64,000 bases of DNA from Chitinophaga agri (lineage in GTDB: Bacteria > Bacteroidota > Bacteroidia > Chitinophagales > Chitinophagaceae): positions 6,156,001 to 6,220,000 of the forward strand of contig NZ_CP048113.1 in the NCBI RefSeq assembly GCF_010093065.1. Direction: 5' to 3'. The notes below the pieces were generated by a model, which did not search any database, was not told the origin of the DNA, and saw only the letters and a list, made by a program, of their open reading frames with translations. The translations under genes and the position numbers were made by a program. Of the stretch, positions 35,144-43,270 are shown one piece after another; the stretch's first letter is position 1; each line of letters starts with the position of its first letter.

Positions 35144-38100
35144 TTATAGAACCAGTTTAATGTTGGCGCCCATGCTTCGTAAGGCAGATACGCCAAATGC
35201 GTCTATTCCCTGCAGTCCGTTACCGCTGCTCATTGAGATCTCCGGATCGAAAGGTGAGTGGATGCTGAAGAAGCAGAGATTCCTGCCGATCAGTCCCACC
35301 TGCAGCTTATCGATCCATTTACTCTTTAACGGTAATTTGCAGGTAAGTGACATTTCTCTTAACCTGATGTTTGTGGCATCGTACATGTACATTTCTCCGA
35401 TGCCTGCCCGCCCGCCTATCGTAGCGTAGTATTTGCGTTCATCATATGTAGTGGTGAGCGGGGTGCCGTTTTCATATATTGCGTTGATAGTTACGCCGCC
35501 TGCATCTCTGGCTTTTGCACTGGCCTCACTGACACCATAGGCGTCCAGCACGGAATTGGTCACACTCATGACCTTACCGCCGAAACGCCCATCTATCAGG
35601 AAGCTCAATGAAAAACTCCGGTAGGTGAGTGAGTTGTTCCATCCCAGCATAAACCGTGGATTGGGGTTGCCCACCTTTTTAAATACATTGCGTGTTTCAA
35701 GATTTCCTCTGCTGTCAATTACATACTGACCTTTCTCATTCCTGTATAATTCCTTATTGGTATAGATATCTCCCCAGGAGCCACCTTCTTTGATAAATGA
35801 CCCGTACATGTTGGTCATGAAATCAGTCAGGATGTAGTAGTTATCAGGTCCTGCTCCGGGTATGCTGTTATTACTGAGTGTAACGACCTTGTTATTGTTA
35901 ATGGTGAAGTTGAACGTGCTGCTCCATTTAAAATGCGTGTGTTGTACAGGTACGAGATTCAGTGCAGCTTCCCATCCCTGGTTCTGGATATTGCCGAGAT
36001 TCAGGTAGTAGAACAGATAGCCGGAACCTGATGGCGCACGTACTTCCATGTACTGCTGATAGTTGTTGTTCTTGTACCAGGTAAGGTCTACACCTATACG
36101 GTCCTGCAGGAAGCGTACTTCAGCCCCGGCTTCCAGCGACCGGTTGTCTTCCGGTTTCAGATAGATACCGGGGTAGGGGGCGCGTGTATTGAAATTGACA
36201 CGGGTTACACCGCCTGTCGTCTGTAACAGAAAGCGCGCAGGGCGGGAGGCATAGGGGGCAATATCATTACCAGCCCTGGCATAGGAAACACGTACTTTGG
36301 CAAAGCTTACAGGTGCCGGAAGGGAGAACCACTCGCTTAGTATGGAACTGATGCCAGCAGAATAATAAAAATATCCTTTGGCTTTGATGGGTGTAAATGC
36401 GAAGGTGCTGGACCAGTCGTTGCGGCCTGTCAGGTCGAGGAAAAGCCTTTGCTTCCAGTTAAGCTGCGCACTGCCAAAGATGGCCTGTAACTGTTTTTTA
36501 TCTATACTCTGCTGGGCGTCTAAAGCACTGGGGGAAATATTGGTGACGGAGAAGATGTTGGGTACGATCAGTCCTTCCGCGGCGGTGGGGTTGGTACTGA
36601 TCAGGGAACGGTCGTGTGCCCTTACATCTGTGATGCTGACACCCAGCATGGTCTGTAGTTTGAACTGGGGCGACAACTGTTTGCTGGCGGTCAGCATCAT
36701 ATCCGCATACAGTTGTGTGTTACGTTCTGTTTCACGGGTAAATCTGCCATTCGGTGGACTTAGCACCTGTTGCGTACCCGCGTGTGCTGACATCTGATAG
36801 TGATCATCACTTCTGTCTATATTACCCCTGACCTGTAAAGACAGCCAGTCAGTCAGCCTGTATTTCATCGTCACGGAAAACATGCTGCGATACCTGTTTT
36901 CCTTCCGTTGTGTTTTGTATTGTATCCAGTAAGGATTCTGTTGATCGTCCATTCCCGGCCAGTTCAGGTCACTGTGGATGTTCCACCAGTTCTGTAAAGG
37001 CAGGTTACGGTTGGTATCAAAGTACTGGTATGTTTTATAGTTGTCGAAGTCGAGTCCGCGGGGAAGGTTGTACAACCCCGTTAATGCGTTGTAGTAAAGG
37101 CCGGAGGACGGTCTGTTCAGGATATCCTGAATGAGATAGGAGAAGTTTGCATCGACAAACAGCTTCTTTTTAAGCAGGTGGGCAGTTAAACGAGTATTAA
37201 ATGTGTGTCGCTGCAGGTGACTGGCCGGCAGTATGCATCTGTTCATGGTATTAGCATACGAGAGGTAGTATTGCGTGTGCTGGGTGCCACCACTGCAGGA
37301 GATACCGTTGGTAGAGGTCAGTCCCGTACGGAAGAAGTCTTTCACATGGTTGGGCGCATCTGCTTTACCACCCCAGCTATCAGCAGAGCCGGGCTGCAGG
37401 TTATCTTTATCATCTTTATAGGGACGGATGGTTTGTCCGTAGCGGAACTGGAGATCAGGCAACAGCATGGGCGCATCCACCATCAGATCAGAGGAGACAT
37501 TGATATGGGCCTTACCTGCCAGTCCTTTTTTAGTGGTGATCATGATCACGCCATTAGCCGCCTGACTACCATATAAAGCGGCAGCGGAAGCACTTTTCAG
37601 GATGCTGATGCTTTCAATATCGTCGGGATTTATATTAGAGATACCATCACCACCATCCCTGCCACCATTGCCTACAATGCCGGATGATTGTCCCCAGATA
37701 TCATTGGGTTGTGACGGCGTGAAGTTGGCCATAGGTACACCATCAATGATATACAGCGGCTGGTTCTCACGGGTGGATTTATTTCCCCTGAGTATTACGC
37801 GGGCAGAGCCACCTATACCGGAGGCGCTCCTGTTGATCATCACACCGGCAATCTTACCGGAAAGGCTGTTGATCACATTTGCATCTTTCACGGTGGCAAT
37901 ATCTTCACTCATGAGCTGACCGGTAGCGTAGGAGAGTTCCTTATTGCTTTTGGGAATACCCAGGGCAGTCACGACCTGTTCATTAAGGCCCTGTACACTT
38001 TCAGTGAGGGTGACATCTATCAGCTGGCGTTCACTGATACAGACCTCCTTATTCAGGAAGCCTACAGAGCGGAAGACCAGTACATCAGAGGGGGCGGCTT

Positions 38101-38608
38101 TCAGGCTGTAATAGCCTTCATCGTCGGTATGTACACCTTTATGGGAATCCTTGACGAGGATAGTGGCACCAGGCACCGGGCGGCCGTGAGCGTCCTGCAC
38201 GCGGCCGGCTATCTGGATGTGATCATTGCTGCTGCTGACGGTACTACCATGATCTGTTATTTCAGGCATATCGGCCCATACAATGATCTTGTCACCCTTG
38301 ATGAGGAAGGAGAGACCCGTGCGTACGGACAGTTTGGTCAGTACATCCTGTACGGGCAGGTCTTTGCAATGCAGGGATATCTTCCTGTGCAGGTCAATAG
38401 CTGTTTTGTCGTAGTGGAAATTGAGTCTGCTTTGCATGGAGATATCCGCCATGATCTCAGCAAGGGACTTATCGGCGGCGGTAAGAGTGATACACTGAAG
38501 GCAGGGTGTTGATTGTTGGGCACGCAGGGGAGTGATTCCCGTCAATGAGGCCATTAACAGGGAGCTGGCAATAATACATACTTTACAGAAGTATGATTTT
38601 CCCCTCAT
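35144..38608 (-). CDS. SusC/RagA-family transporter with N-terminal STN signalling domain (pair 2)
   Basis: This 1154-residue protein is longer than the other SusC proteins here because it has an STN domain (about residues 38-110, TAADKSLAEIMADISMQS and DVLTKLSVRTGLSFLI) before the regulatory-like domain (AGRVQDAHGRPVPGATIL), the SusC motif NEQVVTALGIPKS and the plug and barrel. The STN domain contacts the periplasmic part of a FecR anti-sigma factor, so import of the ligand can signal to the ECF sigma factor encoded just upstream (39761). This is a transenvelope autoinduction circuit. Confidence 0.95.
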   Translation of the reverse strand: MRGKSYFCKVCIIASSLLMASLTGITPLRAQQSTPCLQCITLTAADKSLAEIMADISMQSRLNFHYDKTAIDLHRKISLHCKDLPVQDVLTKLSVRTGLSFLIKGDKIIVWADMPEITDHGSTVSSSNDHIQIAGRVQDAHGRPVPGATILVKDSHKGVHTDDEGYYSLKAAPSDVLVFRSVGFLNKEVCISERQLIDVTLTESVQGLNEQVVTALGIPKSNKELSYATGQLMSEDIATVKDANVINSLSGKIAGVMINRSASGIGGSARVILRGNKSTRENQPLYIIDGVPMANFTPSQPNDIWGQSSGIVGNGGRDGGDGISNINPDDIESISILKSASAAALYGSQAANGVIMITTKKGLAGKAHINVSSDLMVDAPMLLPDLQFRYGQTIRPYKDDKDNLQPGSADSWGGKADAPNHVKDFFRTGLTSTNGISCSGGTQHTQYYLSYANTMNRCILPASHLQRHTFNTRLTAHLLKKKLFVDANFSYLIQDILNRPSSGLYYNALTGLYNLPRGLDFDNYKTYQYFDTNRNLPLQNWWNIHSDLNWPGMDDQQNPYWIQYKTQRKENRYRSMFSVTMKYRLTDWLSLQVRGNIDRSDDHYQMSAHAGTQQVLSPPNGRFTRETERNTQLYADMMLTASKQLSPQFKLQTMLGVSITDVRAHDRSLISTNPTAAEGLIVPNIFSVTNISPSALDAQQSIDKKQLQAIFGSAQLNWKQRLFLDLTGRNDWSSTFAFTPIKAKGYFYYSAGISSILSEWFSLPAPVSFAKVRVSYARAGNDIAPYASRPARFLLQTTGGVTRVNFNTRAPYPGIYLKPEDNRSLEAGAEVRFLQDRIGVDLTWYKNNNYQQYMEVRAPSGSGYLFYYLNLGNIQNQGWEAALNLVPVQHTHFKWSSTFNFTINNNKVVTLSNNSIPGAGPDNYYILTDFMTNMYGSFIKEGGSWGDIYTNKELYRNEKGQYVIDSRGNLETRNVFKKVGNPNPRFMLGWNNSLTYRSFSLSFLIDGRFGGKVMSVTNSVLDAYGVSEASAKARDAGGVTINAIYENGTPLTTTYDERKYYATIGGRAGIGEMYMYDATNIRLREMSLTCKLPLKSKWIDKLQVGLIGRNLCFFSIHSPFDPEISMSSGNGLQGIDAFGVSALRSMGANIKLVL

Positions 38609-38692
38609 ATAGCCCTATTTACGTTTAAATACAAAAGCAGCTTCAGTGATCAAGGATTGTGGGTCCGTTGCCGGACGATTATGCAATCAGCA

Positions 38693-39706
38693 TTATTTAT
38701 TTTTTAGTAGCACAGTGTCCTTTCCGATGGTATAGGAAAGTGATTCTGTCAGACAAATGGTTTCAATCACATTTGCCAGGGTTTCCTGTTTAAAATTGCC
38801 GGTATAGGTCCAGTCTTTCCTGCCGCTTTCATTGATGATCGTTACGCCATATCTGTTTTCAATGGCGATACGTACCTGTTCATAGGAAGCGTCTTTAAAG
38901 ATGAGGTAACCTTTTTGCCAGCCTATCGTTTCTTCCGCGTTAAAGTTTGTTTTAATGACATGGAGCGAACGGCGGTCAATGCTGGCCTGTTCACTGGGCT
39001 GTAAGATAACCGGCGGCTGGGATGTGGTGGTTACTTTTACCTTACCGGTCACGAGTGCGACGGTGATCTGTTGTTCGTGCGGATAGGCACGTACATTGAA
39101 TGTGGTACCGAGGGCGGTCGTGCTGACGTTGCCTGCGTGTACGGTAAATGCATTTTCAGGTACCGGGGCTGCGTCAAACCAGGCTTCCCCTTCTTCCAGG
39201 TAGATATCGCGGGTGTTACCAGTAAAATGCGCTGCGTAACGTATCCTGGTAGCGGCATTGAGCATGATCTTACTGCCGTCTTCTAATATGACCTGTTCCC
39301 GGTTACCTTTAGGATTGTTAATGGTGATAAAGCCATCAGCGACGGTACGGGTGCTTTCGATGATCTTTCCTGCCAGCGGCTGTTCAGGCGCGGCAGGATT
39401 GGCTGCACGTTGTTTTAACTGAAAGAACCAGGTAGCTGCTGCTACCAGCAGGGTAACGGCGGCGGCCACATAGTACCAGGAACGCGCGATGCTGCGTACC
39501 GGGGTGGCAGGTTGTATCTGGCTGATGAGCGTACGGTGTACTGTGGAGAGGTCCTGCCGGATCTCCTGCTCGCTTTTAGGCGACGTATATTGGTCTCCAA
39601 TGCTGTCGAACCACTGTTCGATGACTACTGTTTCTTCCGGGGTGCATTGGCCTTCGTTATAACGTTCTAATATTTTCCTGATCTGATCTTGCTCCACTGC
39701 TTGCAA
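38693..39706 (-). CDS. FecR-family anti-sigma factor
   Basis: This 337-residue protein has a cytoplasmic N-terminal part with WFDSIGDQYTS, one membrane segment (about residues 80-101), a FecR domain (DGFITINNPKGNREQVILED; FTVHAGNVSTTALGTTFNVR) and a C-terminal DUF4974-type domain (LIFKDASYEQVRIAIENRYG) that resembles STN. It should hold the ECF sigma factor inactive until the STN domain of SusC pair 2 reports ligand. It lies 54 bp after the sigma gene and 84 bp before the SusC gene. Confidence 0.93.
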   Translation of the reverse strand: MQAVEQDQIRKILERYNEGQCTPEETVVIEQWFDSIGDQYTSPKSEQEIRQDLSTVHRTLISQIQPATPVRSIARSWYYVAAAVTLLVAAATWFFQLKQRAANPAAPEQPLAGKIIESTRTVADGFITINNPKGNREQVILEDGSKIMLNAATRIRYAAHFTGNTRDIYLEEGEAWFDAAPVPENAFTVHAGNVSTTALGTTFNVRAYPHEQQITVALVTGKVKVTTTSQPPVILQPSEQASIDRRSLHVIKTNFNAEETIGWQKGYLIFKDASYEQVRIAIENRYGVTIINESGRKDWTYTGNFKQETLANVIETICLTESLSYTIGKDTVLLKNK

Positions 39707-39760
39707 TTTTGAAATGTCCCAATGATAATCTGATGTCGTACCAGAGAGCGATAGGTACCA

Positions 39761-40372
39761 TTACTCTGTAAAAAATGAGTACAGGGCCTGTGATGTGAGT
39801 AGAAACAGCACGAGGTCTGTTCTGGCATGATTAGCACGAAGTATCTTAAGGGCTTTGGTTATTTGATTTTTAACGGTTTGCTGTGAAAGTCCGAGTCTGA
39901 CTGCAATTTGCTCAACTGTCTGATGTTCAATGCGGCTGAGCATGAATATCTCTTTCATACGTTCGGGCAGATGGTTGATGGTCTCAAACACATCCTGCGT
40001 ACGGGCCTTGCTGTCAACCAGTTCGGCAATGCCGCCGGGTTGTACATCAAAGTGTTCAATCAGTTGCTGGAGATATTTGCGGTAGGTGGAGTTTTTACGG
40101 TAGATGTCGATGATCTTGTGTCTGGCAGACTGGTAGAGGTAAGACTTCAGCGATTCGTTAATGCTGATGGAATGGCGTCTTTCCCACAGGGAAGTGTATA
40201 GGTCCTGGAGGACGTCTTTACCGGCTTCAGCGCCGTCTATTTTGCTGAGAATGTAGAGGTACAGGGGATGACTATAACGCTCGTAAATAACGTTAAAAGC
40301 GTCTACACTGTCTTGTTGAAGCAGCAATAGTAATTCTTGGTCAGTATAATTACTATACATGGAATACAGCAA
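39761..40372 (-). CDS. ECF-type RNA polymerase sigma factor
   Basis: This 203-residue protein has region 2 (DAFNVIYERYSHPLYLYI; DVLQDLYTSLWERR) and region 4 (EQIAVRLGLSQQTVKNQITK, a helix-turn-helix) of extracytoplasmic-function sigma factors. Together with the FecR protein directly downstream it should switch on SusC/SusD pair 2 in response to the imported ligand. The C terminus has a short hydrophobic tail (LVLFLLTSQALYSFF), seen in some Bacteroidota members of the group. Confidence 0.93.
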   Translation of the reverse strand: MLYSMYSNYTDQELLLLLQQDSVDAFNVIYERYSHPLYLYILSKIDGAEAGKDVLQDLYTSLWERRHSISINESLKSYLYQSARHKIIDIYRKNSTYRKYLQQLIEHFDVQPGGIAELVDSKARTQDVFETINHLPERMKEIFMLSRIEHQTVEQIAVRLGLSQQTVKNQITKALKILRANHARTDLVLFLLTSQALYSFFTE

Positions 40373-40536
40373 ATAGATTTTGGTTGATAAATGGCTTATT
40401 ATCAGCGAATAACTCCATTTATGTCGGCATGTTCAGTTATCAGCCGCAAGGAAATTAATACATTTTAATCAATTACCAAACAATTTGCAATACGTTATCC
40501 CGGCCATGGTGCTTACCTGGCTGAAGATCAATCAAT

Positions 40537-40563
40537 AGCCTTACTGTTTTTAGCAGTAAGGCT
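40537..40563. terminator. Hairpin after the AraC-type gene
   Basis: AGCCTTACTG and CAGTAAGGCT form a 10-bp perfect stem with a 7-base loop, 16 bp beyond the stop of the AraC-type gene. The following tract on the minus strand is only moderately T-rich. Confidence 0.6.
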
Positions 40564-40578
40564 TTATAAGCGTATCTT

Positions 40579-41454
40579 TTACGCTTCTTTCAGTCTTAGT
40601 TCGTTCTTATATTCCTTTGGCGTTTTACCCACAATCTCTTTGAAGAAGCGATTAAAGTTGGACAGATTTTTAAATCCGCAGGAGTAGGCGATTTCCGCGA
40701 TAGACCAGTCTTCCTCTGTCAGTCGTTTACAGGCGTGCCCGATACGGACTTCATTCAGGAACTGCACAAATGATTTCTTTGTACGGTTCTTAAAGAAGCG
40801 GCAGAAGGATTGCGGAGAAAGGTTGGTAATACTGGCTACATCCTGGAGGGAGATCTCTTTCGAGAAATTTCCCATTACGTATTTAAATACCTCATCGATC
40901 TTGTGGTTATCTTTTGCATTGAATGCATGTGAGTAACCAGTGCTGGCAAGGTATTGTACGTCTTTGGTCTCTGCTAATATTTTAAGGATGCCAAGCAGGG
41001 AAATGATACGTTCCAGCCCTTCTTTTTTCGGCAGGGAGAGGATTTGTTCCTTCAGCAGGTCATAGGTAGGACCCAGTATCTTCATGCCTCTTTGTGCCCT
41101 GTGAAACAGATCGGTCAGTGATTTGGTCTCCGGCAGCCCATAGAACTTCTCACCAAAGATGTCTTTGGGAAAGTAGATCACGACTGAACGAGCCTTCAGC
41201 TGCTCATTGTTCTTGTGGTAGCTTTCGTCATTGTACCATACGTGTGGAATGTGCGGTCCCAGAAATACCATGTCGCCCACATCAAAACTCTCAATGCTGT
41301 CGCCAACGATTCGCTTACCATTGCTTTCCATGACAAATACCAGTTCACATTCCGGATGAAAGTGAAAAGGAGTATTAAAATAAGGATCACATCTCTCAAT
41401 GATGGTGATCTGATTGTCGGCAAATGCCCCCACTTTTATAAGAATGGGTTTCAT
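40579..41454 (-). CDS. AraC-family transcriptional regulator with cupin sensor
   Basis: This 291-residue protein has an N-terminal cupin-like domain (PYFNTPFHFHPECELVFVM, metal- or ligand-binding histidines) and a C-terminal double helix-turn-helix (ISLQDVASITNLSPQSFCRF; IAEIAYSCGFKNLSNFNRFF). Regulators of this design usually sense sugars. It is divergent from the LacI-type gene across 290 bp, and either could control the neighbouring SusC/SusD pairs. Confidence 0.92.
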   Translation of the reverse strand: MKPILIKVGAFADNQITIIERCDPYFNTPFHFHPECELVFVMESNGKRIVGDSIESFDVGDMVFLGPHIPHVWYNDESYHKNNEQLKARSVVIYFPKDIFGEKFYGLPETKSLTDLFHRAQRGMKILGPTYDLLKEQILSLPKKEGLERIISLLGILKILAETKDVQYLASTGYSHAFNAKDNHKIDEVFKYVMGNFSKEISLQDVASITNLSPQSFCRFFKNRTKKSFVQFLNEVRIGHACKRLTEEDWSIAEIAYSCGFKNLSNFNRFFKEIVGKTPKEYKNELRLKEA

Positions 41455-41538
41455 GTAATTATAGATTTAAACTTCCCTTGAACCCTTATGATGACTCTCG
41501 AAACAGTAGTATAAAACGATCCTGTGGCTATTATGACC

Positions 41539-41581
41539 CTGTCACAATTCATATGACAGCATTTGAAAATCCCCCTGACAG
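41539..41581. promoter_or_regulatory. Repeated TGACAG elements between the AraC and LacI genes
   Basis: CTGTCA (41539-41544) faces TGACAG (41554-41559), and a second TGACAG follows at 41576-41581, 22 bp from the first. The ATGAC core also occurs at 41533. Repeats with roughly two-turn spacing are usual for AraC-type binding sites. Which regulator binds is unknown. Confidence 0.35.
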
Positions 41582-41744
41582 AACTTTTTCTCAGAAAGTG
41601 CCAAATTATCAAATTTTGGTTAAAAAAACATCACATGTTCGTAATAATCACAGGCAAAAAATGGGGATGATAATATTATTTTATTTGGCAATCTGCAGTT
41701 AAGAGTCTAATTTTCTAACGAATATCAAACCAAATCTGAATTTC

Positions 41745-42782
41745 GTGAAAGGAATATCCATTAAAGATATTGCCCAAGAGGCAGGTGTTTCTCCTACAAC
41801 AGTTTCTTTTGTATTGAATGGTAAAGGAAAGGAAAAAAGAATCAGTGAACAGGTCAGCAAGAGGATCCTGAAGATAGCCGGAAAACTGAAGTATAAGCCC
41901 AACCAGCTTGCCAGGGGATTACGCACAGGTAAGACAAAAACGATCGGATTAATGGTAGAGGATATTGCCAACATCTTTTTTGCCAACGTGGCCAAGGTCG
42001 TGGAAGACGAAGCAGATAAGTTCGGTTATAAGGTGCTTTTCGGCAGCACGGAAGACAATGAGGAGAAAGCCAAGGGTTTGCTGGAAGTACTGCGCTATCG
42101 CCAGGTAGATGGATATATTATTACGCCTACACTCAATCTTGATAAAGAAATTGCCTCGCTCCAGAAGCCGGTAGTGCTGATGGACCGTTATTTTCCCAAT
42201 ATCGCAGATTCCAACTATGTAGTAGTTGATAACTTCCAGGGAGCCTATACTGCTGTAAGCCATCTTGTAGAGCAGGGATATAAGAATATCGGTATCATAA
42301 CCACCACCTCTGCTCAGATACAGATGCAACAGCGCCTGGACGGCTTTGTAGATGCCCTCCAAAAGCATGGTTTGCCGGCGGGTAAGGAGGTGATCAAACG
42401 ACTGCCTTTTGACCTGGACCGGGCTGGATTTATCCAGGAGATCACCCTGTACCTGCAAAACAATAAGAACCTGGATGCACTGTTTTTTGCCACTAACTAT
42501 CTGGGTATCTGTGGAATAGAAAGTATTCGCTCCATCGGGCTGCATATCGGCACAGATATCGGTATGGTAAGCTTTGATGATCATGATATCTTCCGCCTGC
42601 ATAGCCCGTCTATTACGTGCGTGGCACAGCCGGTAGAAGAAATTGGCCGCCGACTGATACATATGCTGATTGCAGAACTGGAACAAACCACAGAGACACA
42701 CAATCCACAACACGTAGTACTCTCACTTGAGCTCAGAAAAAGAGAATCTTCCACGCCAGCTGTTCATCATTTAAATGCCTGA
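41745..42782 (+). CDS. LacI-family transcriptional regulator
   Basis: This 345-residue protein starts at a GTG with the classic LacI helix-turn-helix ISIKDIAQEAGVSPTTVSFV and hinge region (KYKPNQLARGLRTGKT), followed by a periplasmic-binding-protein-like sensor (about residues 60-335). It probably represses the SusC/SusD module that begins at 43271: a perfect CG-centred palindrome of LacI type lies in between at 43013-43024. The co-ligand is unknown, though sugars are typical. Confidence 0.93.
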   Translation: MKGISIKDIAQEAGVSPTTVSFVLNGKGKEKRISEQVSKRILKIAGKLKYKPNQLARGLRTGKTKTIGLMVEDIANIFFANVAKVVEDEADKFGYKVLFGSTEDNEEKAKGLLEVLRYRQVDGYIITPTLNLDKEIASLQKPVVLMDRYFPNIADSNYVVVDNFQGAYTAVSHLVEQGYKNIGIITTTSAQIQMQQRLDGFVDALQKHGLPAGKEVIKRLPFDLDRAGFIQEITLYLQNNKNLDALFFATNYLGICGIESIRSIGLHIGTDIGMVSFDDHDIFRLHSPSITCVAQPVEEIGRRLIHMLIAELEQTTETHNPQHVVLSLELRKRESSTPAVHHLNA

Positions 42783-43012
42783 TCACGGCCTGTATTTAGG
42801 GTGCGAACTGATACTATGGTATCAATTACTTGATCATTTTTCAAAAAACAGGGCATTTTAAATAGTATTTTTTACGCTTATTGCATTCAATGGTCTTTTC
42901 ATGTGATGATTTTACACCTATTGTATGTTATCACGTATGAATATAACACCAACGTGTCATTTCATTGGTGGCGAACTACTGTATTTTTACCGAACTGTAA
43001 GCAAACGAGAAC

Positions 43013-43024
43013 TAAAACGTTTTA
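43013..43024. promoter_or_regulatory. Candidate LacI-type operator
   Basis: TAAAACGTTTTA is a perfect 12-bp palindrome with a central CG, the form bound by most LacI/GalR-family repressors. It lies 247 bp before the SusC start at 43271 and 231 bp after the LacI-type gene. Confidence 0.6.
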
Positions 43025-43052
43025 CAACCACTTGTTGAACGAAAAACGAACT

Positions 43053-43081
43053 ATCAACTAGCAATAAATACAATCAACTAG
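43053..43081. repeat. 9-bp direct repeat with 20-bp period
   Basis: ATCAACTAG occurs at 43053-43061 and again at 43073-43081, exactly 20 bp apart (about two helical turns), so both copies face the same side of the DNA. It may be an activator site for the SusC promoter. Confidence 0.5.
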
Positions 43082-43270
43082 AACATAATAATCCACTATA
43101 CAATTATTCAGGACTCGGGAAATTTCTAAATAATTAATTAAAAACAAAAAAGGGACAACACGGAAAAACAAACGGGAGCTGCTTAGCCGTATACCCACAC
43201 GTATACTGGTTTAACTGGTTGCATTGTCATATTTTTTTATATCCACATTCATCATCAATCTATTTGAACT

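Larger units (their letters stand above)
42783..43270. other. Control region of SusC pair 3, no gene
   Basis: This AT-rich 488-bp region holds a LacI-type palindrome (43013-43024), a 9-bp direct repeat (43053-43081), an inverted repeat TGATAC/GTATCA (42809-42824) and four copies of CGAACT (42804, 42972, 42991, 43047). The last 150 bp are rich in A and probably form the untranslated leader. I see no exact TAnnTTTG box and no convincing reading frame. Confidence 0.6.

Noticed and set aside
41478-41702. Small open frame (74 codons) between the AraC and LacI genes
   Set aside because: No motif, in a divergent control region with operator-like repeats, and no promoter box; more likely noncoding.
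27014-42827. Shared 10-mer GGTATCAATT at about 27014 (SPFH promoter) and 42818 (before SusC pair 3)
   Set aside because: A single short AT-rich match in two unrelated control regions is easily due to chance; no common regulator is indicated.
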